A stretch of DNA of 64,000 bases from Phanerochaete sordida (Eukaryota > Basidiomycota > Agaricomycetes > Polyporales > Phanerochaetaceae). Below the pieces are notes generated by a model. It was given only the letters and a program-made list of their open reading frames with translations. It was not told the origin of the DNA and did not search any database. Positions 11,425 to 22,676 of this stretch are shown here, piece by piece (positions within the stretch are counted from its first letter, which is position 1; each line of letters opens with the position of its first letter). The translations under genes were made by a program, and so were the position numbers. Where the stretch lies: assembly GCA_019973155.2 (NCBI GenBank), contig BPQB01000017.1:310001-374000 (forward strand), given 5' to 3'.

Positions 11425-13465
11425 CCTGAGTGACGTGGCGAAAACGACCTCGATGTCTGACGTGTCGAGATACGCCTCTTCTATAGCCTACTATATACGC
11501 AATCAGAGTTGTCAAAGAGTTGGGAATAACGCTGTGCTGACCTGCTACACCATCAGAGCATAGGCTCGCTTTCGAAATCGGACCGTGATGCGCCTGACGA
11601 CTCGGAACGCCGGGCCCCGATGGGTTCCCACATACGGGCTAAATTCCGGATATCTGACCGGGCGTTGTCATCGCGTACAGTTGGCAGAATCATGGCGCGT
11701 GTGTGCATCCGGCAGGTGTGAACGCGAGTACGGTCGACTTGAAGCCGCGTCGAGACTCGGCCGCCCTTGAAGGTCAGCGTAAGCAGACTCGACGACTCAC
11801 GAGATTTCGAAGGGTAGGGCGAACCTCTCAGTCAGGGCTGCAGGTCCAACGCTGTGACCATACATTTCAAGCCGCCAAGCAAGCAAGTTGATTAGCTTGC
11901 GCGCGTCCGGCGGGTCCGTCCAGCGAGGACAAAGCTGGCAGAAGAGAACAGAAGGTGGTAGCGCGGAGAGACGCTCGGCGGGCCAAGCCTCGGGCAGCGT
12001 TAGCGCTCATGCGAGGCTCAACTGAACTTGCCCTCGTACGTCGACCATTCGCGGTGTTCAAATGCTAATACGTGTCAGAACCCGTTACTGACTGCTCTGG
12101 GCTCTGCATATCTCAGGACGGTTTGGCAGCTGTAGCTCTCTAAGACATGTCGTTATTTGCCTGTATATAATCGCAGCCGCGTTCACCACTGCGCCTCGGC
12201 CGAGGGTCATTCACGTTTTCTGCAGGGTACGGTGAGGATTAGGGATGGCGTTATTCACATTGGCTTGTCTGCTACAGAATGAGACTGGCAAGCCGTGCTG
12301 CAAGCTGTATCTTAACCTGCCGCTTTCTCTGGTACTTACACTCATAACGAGCGCAGACAGACAATACCGTGCGGCCGACGAGCTTCCGACCAGTCGTGGA
12401 CGACGTTATTCGCTCAAAGGGAACGCAATGATATCTCACTACGTCTGGGGACCTGGTTGTGGGTATAGCTAGTATCATGAGAACAGGTTGCTTTAACGAG
12501 CCTCCTAAACGTGCGTCCGTCTTCTGTACAAGCTAGCATGGAGGGAAACTAACTTCATAAGCCGGTAACCAGATGATGACCAGGTGGGTAAATACAGAGG
12601 GCACGACTCACGTTCTGCATTCTACTAGATAGCAGCGGCATATCGCGAGCAGATACGCAGCACTCTTCCTGCGGCACGTCTGCACCCGGCCCGCATTGCT
12701 TCCCGGCACCGCGCTTCTTGCAGTTCCTCCTGGCCGCCGACTCATCTTAGAAGGCATCTCGCGCATCAGACTCGGCTGTCTGCCATCTGGATGGTGTCGA
12801 TGGTGAGAATGCGAAGAACGGCACCGGGCCTTCAGTGAGCCGCAATTCCGCACAGGACCGAGACCACGGGATCTAGAGCTCGCTCATGAATTCCACAAAC
12901 GATCTTGGGCCGTGGAGTTGAATAGTCTACTGAACAAACATGCTAAGCCTCGTGAGTGTCAGGGCTCCCTGCTCGCGTGGTAATATTACTGAGATTTGCG
13001 GCAGGGGCGCCTTTCTTCAAAGTACTTGTGGCGTGCACACTGCATGAATCTACGCGTCGTAGAGCCCGGGCAATTGCATCTATCACTCACCTCTTCGAAG
13101 CTGGCATTGCATCCACGCTCATGAGGCGGGCACGGTGGTGTGGAGCGGCCATAACAGCCATCTGCCCGGCCGCGTCCGCGGTCATCTCATTTCAATGCAA
13201 ATGCTTAGGATCCTTCCCGGATAGCTCTCATATGGTGCGGTGCGTTGTGTATATCGACCCTTTTATCTACCACATGCCTGATCTCAGGTAGTGCGCATCC
13301 GTCATGCGCTCTCAAGCAGCACAAGAAGCATGATTTTGCCTCTGTTATCTCGTACGCATACCGGTCTACCGTTGCATGCCGTGCTGGAACTCGAGAGTTA
13401 TAAAGACGCAGTAGGAACGAAATCATATTTTCAGTGGACGCCATCACCTTCAGCAGCACGCAGAG
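11425..13465. other. 2.0-kb spacer without recognised gene
   Basis: No family-like reading frame was found on either strand. The last ~190 bp (from about 13276) resemble the region upstream of the second DUF6534 copy (from about 16671), so this part is a duplicated promoter. The P450 promoter should lie at the left end. Confidence 0.45.
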
Positions 13466-15440
13466 ATGGATGCGGCACCGACGGAGAACCCGATAATTAT
13501 GAACGTAATGTCCGTGTACGGCTACATGGTCATTGGCGGGGCTATTAGCTGTGCGCTCTGGGGTATCGGATGCATGCAGATGTACGTGCTCCCCTCGTCG
13601 CCAACAGTGGAACGATTACTGATTTTTGAATGGCGCAGGTTCTTGTACTTCCTAAAGTGCGTCATAGACACCCTCCGCGAGCCTTTCTGCTGACGATCTA
13701 AATTTTAGTTACGAGGAAGACCACCTTTGGATGAAAGCCCTTGTACGTCTGCAATACCCCGTCCTCATTTTCTCGCCTTCCATTATTTTTCCAGGTCGTC
13801 TATATTTGGATGCTCGACACGGTCATTGAAGCCCTCCTCTTTGCTGGAAGTGCGTAACGCTCGTGTGCTTCGGCCTCACGACGCATTCACTTACGCCAAT
13901 TCTCAGTTTTTCCGCCTTTGATTACCCAGTGGGGATCCGTGGCTTCGTACGCGACTGTCCAGCCGTAAGCAGTCTCAGTGCATTAGCGGAGTGTTGTTAT
14001 TAATACGTCCATGCAGGGCTTTGGTAGTACGTCAGCTTCCTGCATTTCTATTGCGAGAGCTCATGTGCTGCTCCCCAAGATTCGTACTCTCCTTTCAGTA
14101 CGTTTCTTGCTTCTTGGTAGCTAAGCGGAGCCGCCACTGACTGTGTGATTAGTACGTCTTGGCAGTCCCGGTCCAGCTCTTCTTTCACTACCGGATTTAC
14201 CGCTGTGAGCTTTCCTTACCATTCGTCGCGTGGACGGACATTCTGAAATAGTTTATTAAGTTACGGGCAAGAGCAAGGTTGCGCACGTCTGCGTGGTCCT
14301 AATCGTCAGTAGCGGCGCTGTCGTACCAAGCTGGTTCTGACTGACGAAGGGGCGCAGGGAATCGTTGTCATGTGGCAGCTGGGTAAGACCTTCCCAGTGC
14401 AGCTTTGGACAGCTCCCATTGATACCTGTCTGATACAGTTGGAGTATCTCGTACGTCGTCAGTCCGGTCGCGTTTACTATGTGCTCACAGCGTTTTGTGG
14501 TTAAGTGTTCACGGCCTGGTCTCTGTGCGCGCACTTTTGTTCTCGAAGTTTCATTGTCTGATTGATTCGATACAATGCAGACCAAAGCATCAGCCCGTGG
14601 CGACCGCTCTGTCTACCCCTCGTGTAGTGGTATGTCCCCGTCCCCTTCCTGCGCAACCCAGCTGACACCGTGCCCAGGCATCGGAGATCAGCAGCCGCGC
14701 CTCCGCGTCATTCATTGATGTCACAATCGCGGTCTGGATGACGTTTCTACTTGCGAAGAGGAGGAAAGCGCTCTTCGTTCGGTACGCCAACTTCGCTGAC
14801 CGGCACGCGAGGTTATTCTGACCTGGGTATTCTGAGCAGGTCAAACCGGATGTTATATCTGCTCATGTTCATGACCATCAACACCGGCCTATGGACCGCG
14901 GTCGTCGCTGTGTTAGACTTCAGCCTCGTATGCACCACGTCATTCGCCGTGTACAAATACGTAGATTCTGACACCCGTTTGCATAGATCGCGTGGCATCC
15001 ATCGCACCTCATCTTCACGCTCTTCGAATATCCGCTTCCAGCACTGTACCTGAACATGTTACTCGCTAATCTGAACGCGCGGCGCTACCTGCGCGGCGCA
15101 GATGGCGGTATTACGGAGCTCCGCGTCGCAGGCCTTGATGGTAGTGGAGGCAACCCCATCAGGCTCAACAGCGGCGATACAAGTGGTAGAGACGGTGCCA
15201 TACCGCTGAGGGCTATGAATGCAAGTGCAACGCTTGCTCACTCACAAGTAAGCGTTTCTTGCATCTACACAGTCCCGCAGACACAGTAGCTTTGCTTGTA
15301 GGATGGCACTGTTGCGATTAGGATCGAGAAATCGCTTGTCACTAGGAGCGACGCAGAGTCGCTTAACGCGGTGCGTGTCTTGCATACATAATCCTAGGTG
15401 TCCCTCACAATTTCTCTAGTCGGCGGATTCAAAGGTCTAG
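13466..15440 (+). CDS. DUF6534-type multi-pass membrane protein, copy 1
   Basis: Agaricomycete orphan family of about seven transmembrane helices with no assigned biochemical function. Starts MDAAPTENPIIMNVMSVYGY. Short exons follow: helix 1 GGAISCALWGIGCMQM; FLYFLNYEEDHLWMKAL; YIWMLDTVIEALLFAG; then SRASSAFIDVTIAVWMTFLL and the family hallmark NRMLYLLMFMTINTGLWTAV; finally YPLPALYLNMLLANLNARRY. The cytosolic tail contains IRIEKSLVTRSDAES and, after a 49-bp intron (15371-15419), ends in SADSKV at 15440. That last-exon choice is supported because copy 2 ends in the same way. If the last intron is kept, translation stops at 15391 instead. It is the left member of a tandem pair with the gene at 16853. 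No disabling mutation was noted. Confidence 0.75.
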
Positions 15441-16852
15441 ATGGCCACCGCATTCTCATACACAGTTCAAGTCTTCTGAAAGCAATGCGCGCGGTCGCCA
15501 TCTCGAAGTCTAGACCTTGTATTTGGTGTCGAGCTAGACGGCGTCCCGTTCGAGATCATACAGTCGGCCTGTTCCGAAGTCTGGCATCTGCAGTGGAGTT
15601 CTCGCGAATCTGCATCCGGCCCGCCTGCCTTATGTCATCGTACTTCTCAGAGATCCTTTTGCTCTCCGACCCATCAGCTGCCCGGTATTGTGCCTATGCC
15701 GCCTACACATGGGGCTTCAAGAGAGCCCAGATGAAGATTGAAGCAACAGTCACCTTCGTCCTTGCTGTAGCTCTGTGACCCTACGCGGTCGCTCTAGAAG
15801 AAATCAATTTAGTAAACGTTGAAGAAGTCCTGCCATTCATACCATTAAAACTTTCAATGCAATGTTTCGACCTGCCGCTCCTTGAACACGATTCGTACCA
15901 TGCAGGGATCTCTCTCAAGCTATCATCGCTTTCCTTCGCTAGTAGGTCCGGGCTCTTCCTTAGCCTCATATTCCCCACTTAACGGGTTTGTTAGATTGAA
16001 GACATGCAAGATGTCCACATCCACAGAGTGGGGTATGAAACGGTCGACTATTGGGTTACCGACTGACTACGGCGGACAAAGCCGTTACACTGATATTACT
16101 AGTAATAGATAGACACAGTTGACTGCTCTCCTCCTCCAGCTCGCCGAGTACCCCTACACCTTTTGATAGCATATGCGCGTCGTACTCCGCGTTCAATCAG
16201 CTGATCGCTTTTACTTTCATGACCGCAGAGCTATTATGAGACCGGGGCCAGGTTTTCGCATCCCTAGTAGCCCTGAGACGCTCTCGCTGTATACCGCTGC
16301 GTGCCGCAGGCTTCATGGGAGTATCGCAGTCGCTCCATCATCAGAAGCTCGCACTGCACCCGTGCCTGTGAGCCTTGGAATACCGAAAGCGATTGTACCT
16401 GAATGTTCCCTATACGCTTCGTAAGTGGCAGCCTCCCTTCTCTGACAGCATAACACCGCGGAAGCCCCGGCCGGCAGCCTCCGTTGCCCTGCCTTTGGCC
16501 GCCTCGCTGATTTGCGGCCCTATGCGTCCACAACGGCCATCGCAACCACCTGCATGCCCGGAGCTTACCGTGCGCTCGTGAGTTCAATGTGAGAACACCG
16601 CGGCTGTGCGGAAGGTGGCCCTGCGCGTCGCCATGCATCGTGTTCGTCGGCTCTCCTTCTTTGCATATTCCTGATTTCAGAAGCCGCGCATCCCACTGCG
16701 CTCTTCGGACACGCATGAGACGTGCACCGCCACGCTTCTGGAGTGCCCACGCCTGCCAATCGCTTTCTGCACGCTCTATAATAGGACTACTATAAGATAC
16801 TCCATCGCTTCCGGATTTTCGTGGACGCCTACACTCCCAACAACCCGCAAAC
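15441..16852. other. spacer between the two DUF6534 copies
   Basis: No gene is recognised. About 180-190 bp before the second start codon there is a block (TGATTTCAGAAGC...GCGCATCC...TGCGCTCT, about 16671-16706) that matches a block at the same distance before copy 1, so the duplication included upstream sequence. Confidence 0.5.
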
Positions 16853-18810
16853 ATGGACGCGGCACCGCTCGAAAACCCGATCATTCTCAATGCGATGTCG
16901 GTGTACGGATTCATGATTGTCGGGGCGGCGTTCAGCTGCGCACTTTGGGGCGTGGGCTGCATGCAAATGTGCGCGTTTGTTTCTTCGTTCGCGGAGTTTC
17001 CGTGGCTGATTTCGACCGTGGCGCAGGTTCCTGTACTTTGTCAAGTGCGGCATCGACACACATCGCGAGTCTGACCACTGACAATATGATTGCAGCTATG
17101 ATTCGGATCACTTTTCGATGAAGGCTCTCGTACGTGCTCTGTACTGCCTCTAGTAATTCTCAAGGCTCATTAGTTTTCTAGGTCATCTTTCTCTGGATGC
17201 TCGACACGGTCATCGAAGCGCTCAGCTTTGCGGGAAGTAGGTGGTCGTCATCTCCGCGAATACGCCTATGTTGATTCATCTCATCAGTCTTTCCGCCATT
17301 GATTACTCGATGGGGGTCCGTGGCTACCTTCTCGAGCGTCCAGCCGTGAGCATGTCGTACGCATCCGATGGCTGTCGTACTAAACTATCTATGCAGTGCT
17401 TTGGTCGTACGTCTGTCTCCCAATTTATCGGTCCGAAAGCTCACGCTCTACCCATTAAGATCCGCACGCTCCTTTCAGTACGTGCTTCAATGATGATGTA
17501 GCTCAAAGCAATGATGACTGAATACGCGAGCAGTACGTTCTTGCGGTCCCTGTCCAGTTTTTCTTCCTGTACCGGATCTATCGCTGTACGTTCTCCTGAT
17601 GCATTACACCGAGGGTGAATTTCTCAAATGATTGATGTAGTCACCGGTAAGAGCTGGCTTGCGCGAACCTGCCTAGTCCTTGTAGTGAGCAGCAGAATTT
17701 GCATTATGATAACGTCTCTGACTTATGCGATTGCAGGGTTTGGTCGCAATATGGCAGCTCGGTGAGTGACTCTGTAGGTGGAGCTTTGAGCATCGTAGCT
17801 AAAACCTACTCGCACACAGTCGGTGTATCTCGTATGTGCTCAGTTTTGTCGTGGTTTCCATGACATATACTGAACAGCCATTGGCGAAGTGTTTACCGCT
17901 TGGGCCCTGTACGCGCACTCCCTCGTGACGGTTTTGACTCCTAACCGAGATAATAATTCAGGCCCAAACATCAAGCCGTGGCTGTCGCGCTATCCACCCA
18001 TCGCGTTGTGGTAGGTGGTCTTCTCTTCTAGAGCCATCACGCTGACTCGCCGCAAAGTCCATGGAAATCAGTTGCCGCGCAGTCTCGGCATTCATAGACG
18101 TTGTCATTGCTGCCTGGATGACATTCCTACTCGCTCAGAGGAGGCATGCGCTCTTCATTCGGTGCGTCGATTCAGGCGCAAGGCAATGGCGATACTCTCT
18201 TTGACAGCGGTCTTTGGGCAGATCGAACCGGGTTGTGTACCGCCTTATGTTCCTTACAATCAACACTGGCTTGTGGACTGCAGTTGTCGCTGTCATTGAC
18301 TTCAGCCTGGTACGCATATCCATATTCCTCCTGCCGCAAATATTGTTGTGTCTTGACATTAGAGAGGATAGATCGCACACCAGCCGTCCAACCTCGTGTT
18401 TACTATCTTTGAATATCCTCTTGCAGCGATGTACCTCAACATGCTTCTTGCTAACCTCAATGCACGCCGCTACTTGCGCGGCACAGATTCAAGCGTGGTG
18501 GAGCAGCGCATTGGCAGTGGAGGTAGCGGAGGCAGCGCCATCAGATTTGGCAGCGGTGGCGATGGTGCCATACCACTGAGACATGTTAACGGAAGCGCTA
18601 CTATGGCGCACTCGCAAGTACGTGTTTATTTCAAGCTTAGAAGCGCTGGATATCTTACATTCGGTCTTTTAGGAAGGTGCGGTTGCCATCAGGATTGACA
18701 AATCCCTCGCAATGAGGAGCGATGCAGAGTCCGTAACCGGGGTAGGTATTCTCCATCCCTAGTTCTCAGCTTGCTGATGGTGTCTTTAGTCCGGGGATAT
18801 CAAGGTCTAG
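16853..18810 (+). CDS. DUF6534-type multi-pass membrane protein, copy 2
   Basis: Close paralogue of the gene at 13466 with the same exon order. Starts MDAAPLENPIILNAMSVYGF, against MDAAPTENPIIMNVMSVYGY in copy 1. It continues with VGAAFSCALWGVGCMQM, a DSDHFSMKAL exon, FLWMLDTVIEALSFAG and the family hallmark MFLTINTGLWTAVVAVIDFS. The exon with MYLNMLLANLNARRYLRG follows, with a Gly/Ser-rich tail, IRIDKSLAMRSDAES and, after an intron beginning gtaggt, a final SGDIKV at 18810. Without that last splice it would stop near 18760. The function is unknown; the topology suggests a plasma-membrane or endomembrane protein of receptor-like build, but no signalling motif is visible. The pair is best explained by a recent local duplication of about 3.4 kb. 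Confidence 0.75.
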
Positions 18811-19533
18811 ATCGCGCTTACGCGCTATCTTCACCGTCTCAGATCGTACACGGCTTCAATCCTTCCCCTGGGTACCTAGCTCGGGACCTGAGAGTCATGT
18901 ACTAGCATAGCTAGCACACCATGTAACATACTTTGCAAGATGTTGTACTGTGGGCCGTAGTGAATGGCCTTGCTTATGGTGTATGGACATGAATTCAACG
19001 CTGTATAACATGAAGATATGATACACTGATGACTTTTGGCTCCAGCCTATGCATTCGCACAATCGGCGACGCTGATGGTGCGGAATGACGGAGGAACAGG
19101 AGATGTGAAGCCCAGCCAGTTACACAGCAGTTCAGCATTGCAATCACGGAGGTATAAGATTATATCCTCACGCCCGTGTGCTTCTTACCACGCCGCTACA
19201 GTGCTGATATCTAGTCCGCCGGACCTAGACCAGAAGGGTTGGCAATCCTCCGCGGATGAAAGATACGATGTCCTCTTGTCAGATCACTGCGGTGTCTGCT
19301 TGCTTCCGTGCACTCCAGAGTACGTGTTTGCAACGTGCTTCAGAGGTTGCTTGCTCAGCGGATGGTATATCCCGGCCGATCTGCAGCCCTCATAACCGAG
19401 CCGTTACGCCGACTGCCGCACCCCACCACTACAGTTGCTCTTTTCTCCAGATCCTGCATCCGATTAGTGGAAAGTGCGAGTGGGCTCGCACTTTCCACCT
19501 TTATTCCTTTCTGATAGATAGGGCGATTATAGG
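18811..19533. other. spacer upstream of the GMC oxidoreductase
   Basis: No reading frame here looks like a gene. The stretch should hold the promoter of the GMC gene and includes a strong hairpin listed separately. Confidence 0.45.
19467..19498. promoter_or_regulatory. perfect 14-bp inverted repeat (hairpin) just upstream of the GMC gene
   Basis: GTGGAAAGTGCGAG at 19467-19480 is followed by the 4-nt loop TGGG and then by its exact complement at 19485-19498. It ends 35 bp before the GMC start codon, so it lies in the promoter or the 5' UTR. It could be a protein-binding palindrome or an mRNA hairpin; which of the two is not known. Confidence 0.6.
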
Positions 19534-22389
19534 ATGAGCGATGCGTCCAAGAAGCTGGCCTGCGTGTCTGACGTGGAAGGACGCGCCTTTGATTATATCA
19601 TCATTGGTACGGTTCATCGCTCGCTCCGTTTCATGCTTGCTTATGCCAGTGAATGAACCGTAGGTGGCGGTGTAGGTGGCCCTTTTCGAAAGCACAGCTC
19701 TAAGCATACAATCTCAAATATAGACCTCGGGCTGCGCTCTTGCTCAACGACTGAGCGAGAACCCGAACGTATCTGTCTTAGTTCTCGAAGCTGGAAAAGC
19801 GCGCTTCGATGATCATCTCATAGGTTTGCATCGCTAGTATCTAAGCACATCTTTCGTTGACATCTCGTTCTGCGCCGCAGGAGGTCCCATGGGCTGGTTG
19901 AAGCAATTGTTTGCGCCTGAATACGATTGGACATTCCCTGTGATACCTCAAGAGAACTCTGATATTGCGGACAAGATTCCGTGGAGTCGGTGTGCATTTT
20001 CCTCCAGATAATCGGCATTATACCCCGCTGACTTGGCGCGTGCAGAGCTAAGAGCCTGGGCGGCAGTTCGACCATAAACATAATGGCATACACGAAACCA
20101 GCTCGAGAAGAGATGGACGGTATGGAATTAAATGCTTGTCTCTGGAGAGCACATACCTCATTTTTTTTAAAATTCAAAGCACTTGAAGAACTCGGGAACC
20201 CAGGGTGGAACTGGGCTTCTTACCAGAAGTATGCTCACAAGGTTGAAAGGTAAGCAGCCTAAGAAGAGCTTGGATGCATATGGTCACCACATCGAGCCAG
20301 GTTCTGCTTGCCGCAGTCAGAGGTGATGGATCCGCACTTTCGCAATCTTTACAATCCAGCTTCAGTCGGTCACGACGGTGTGTAGCAACGTTTTTTACGC
20401 AGTAATTACTTGACGGTTCTCTAGGCCCTCTCACATTGTCGTTTGTGCCTACTGGCACGGGTGCAGATGGTGCACTCCAACAGGTGAGAATCTAGCCGAG
20501 TTGCGAGTGACAGCCGCTCTAATTTTGGATGCTGCGGTGGTAGAGTCTAGCAGAGAATGGAATTCAAGTCGTCGCTGATGCAGTGGGTCAAAAGCGGACC
20601 ATAGCGGTGGCGTGTAATGACTGATCTGGATGGCTTTCACAGCTTGATGGCAATGCACGCATCTTCCCTTGGTATCATCTCTCACAGCTAACCGTGGACG
20701 CAGGTCGTCGGAACTTGGAAGGGCATCTCGACAGTTAACCCGAGCACGGGGACACGGGTGGACTCTGCAACGGTCAGTCCTCTATCATTCCCAATTTTTA
20801 TCGTTTTGCTCATCTTCTCAGGCATACTTGTATCCCGCGCTTGGTCGCACAAACCTGTCTGTCCTAACGGAGGCTTTTGTCCTTGAGATAATCACCGCCA
20901 TCGACGAGGGGACTGCGGAAGCAGTTGCATGCGCCGTTGACTTCGAATGTGCGGGGAAGACGTATAGGGTAAAGGCAGACCGTGAAGTTATCTTGTGCGC
21001 AGGGTACGTGGGACAACTTTTGTGCTGTGTGTATACTGATTTTCGCGAAAGTGGAATCAAGTCGCCCCATATTCTTGAACTCAGCGGGATTGGGGATCGC
21101 CGGCTCCTGGAAAGCGTGGGCTTATCCTGCATCGTTGACCTGCCTGGGGTTGGTGAGAATGCACAAGAGCACATTGCGTGTAGAGCTCCAACATTTCGTG
21201 AGTCAAGTCATCGCAGCGCGCCAGGGAACGAGTATTGCTGAGCGTGGACTGCTGGGTTAGGCATGAAAGACGAATCTGGCGTTATATCCACCAATATGCT
21301 AGAGGACCCTGCGTTAATGGCCAAGCAGCGTGCGAGTCTGTAAGTCCCTTCATCGCCGACCAGGTGTATAGCTCTCATCCTATGCAGGAGCTTGGTGAAC
21401 CCGTACACCCTCGTCATTCACAATTTCACGTTTTTGCCTCTGCAAGTACTTTCCTCTCAATCGCAGGCTCTCATCGAGCGCAAGGCAGAAGAGATAGCAC
21501 TGGCGCAGGGCTCTTTGCCCGATGGGCTGAAGAAGCAGTACGAAATTCAGCTGCGCATGCTCAAGAGTACGACCGGCGTGGATGTAGAGATCATGGGGTC
21601 TCCGCTTGTGATCCGTCCCTTCAATGAGCCTGACAAGCCGCACTTTACGCTATCTAGCGTTGTCGCTCGCCCGTGGTCTCGCGGATCCATTGTGAGTCGA
21701 TCTAATCTTTTCGCGCGACTGCTCATGACTCTTCCTTGTCAGCATGTGTCGTCCACAGACCCCAAAACTCCGCCAAAAATTGACCCAAGGTACTTCACAG
21801 ACGAGATCGACCTGGACGTGCTATGCGAGGCATTCAAATTTGCTATACGAGTTGCAGCCACAGAGCCGCTGAAGAGCATGATTGCTTACCGTGCCGCGCC
21901 TCCTGAGAACACAGATTTGTCCAGCGATGAAAAGATCAAACGTGAGAGTGAGCTGTAGTCCTGAATTATTTGCGCTGATTACCTTTCCTCGGTTCATAGA
22001 ATTTGTCAGAAACAGCATTATCACTGCTTGGCGTGCGTTATCCGCCCACAGAATAGCTGGCATGCTGACGGAAGGACAGATACATGCGGTACTGCCTCCA
22101 TGCTTCCACGCGCTCATGGCGGTGTCGTGAGCCCGGAGCTCAGGGTATACGGCACAAGGAACATACGTGTCGTGGACCTCTCCGTTCTACCACTGCAGAT
22201 TTCCGTACACCCGCAAGGTAGCTGCCGTCGCTCCGCTTGTACCGTCGCAATTTCTGACGTCGCCTCAATTTCCTAGCATTTGTGTACGCCCTTGCTGAGG
22301 AAGGTGGGCTTATCTGTGACTGCGTGGCTTCAGATGATTTCTCATTGTAGTGTACAGCTGCGGATATCATCAAAGGTGCCACTATGTAG
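19534..22389 (+). CDS. GMC-family FAD oxidoreductase
   Basis: Glucose-methanol-choline family flavoprotein that oxidises an alcohol or sugar hydroxyl, passing electrons to O2 (giving H2O2) or another acceptor. The start MSDASKKLACVSDVEG has no signal peptide, so a cytosolic location is likely. Motifs across many introns: FDYIIIG opening the FAD fold; LAQRLSENPNVSVLVLEAGK; LGGSSTINIMAY; AYLYPALGRTNLSVLTEAFV; VILCAG then SPHILELSGIGDRRLLES, the GMC signature 2; and NMLEDPALMAKQRASL. Removing a 47-nt intron (gtgcgtta...ggacag) joins AW to HTCGTASMLPR, giving the catalytic histidine. VYGTRNIRVVDLSVLPLQIS then leads to HPQ with the second catalytic histidine. It ends ADIIKGATM, stop at 22387-22389. 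It appears complete. The substrate cannot be inferred; it is convergent with the acetoacetyl-CoA synthetase. Confidence 0.85.
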
Positions 22390-22676
22390 ACCTCGAGCCG
22401 CCCTGCTACTAGTACTTGGTGTCGCAGCAGAATGTCATCCCCCAGTTGCAGTCTTAGCAAACGCAATACGGGTCACGCAGAGTCATCCTGTCCACTTTCA
22501 CTCGCCTCGGAAAGCTCCACGCAGTACTAGATAAATATTTATAAGGGCTCAACCGTTATAGCATAACATGGTTTCAGAGTTATTGCATCGGAGAGACCTT
22601 TGACTAGCTGTCCAGAAGTAGGGCATGATCCGAAACCAGTCTGGCGGGTCACATCTTTACTGGATAGATACGATAT

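Noticed and set aside
16264..16962. 232-aa minus-strand frame before and across the start of DUF6534 copy 2
   Set aside because: It overlaps the well-supported plus-strand start and shows no family-like sequence.
22040..22110. Apparent insertion after the active-site Trp-His of the GMC oxidoreductase
   Set aside because: A 47-nt intron (gtgcgtta...ggacag) removes it and restores AWHTCGTASM, so the active site is normal.
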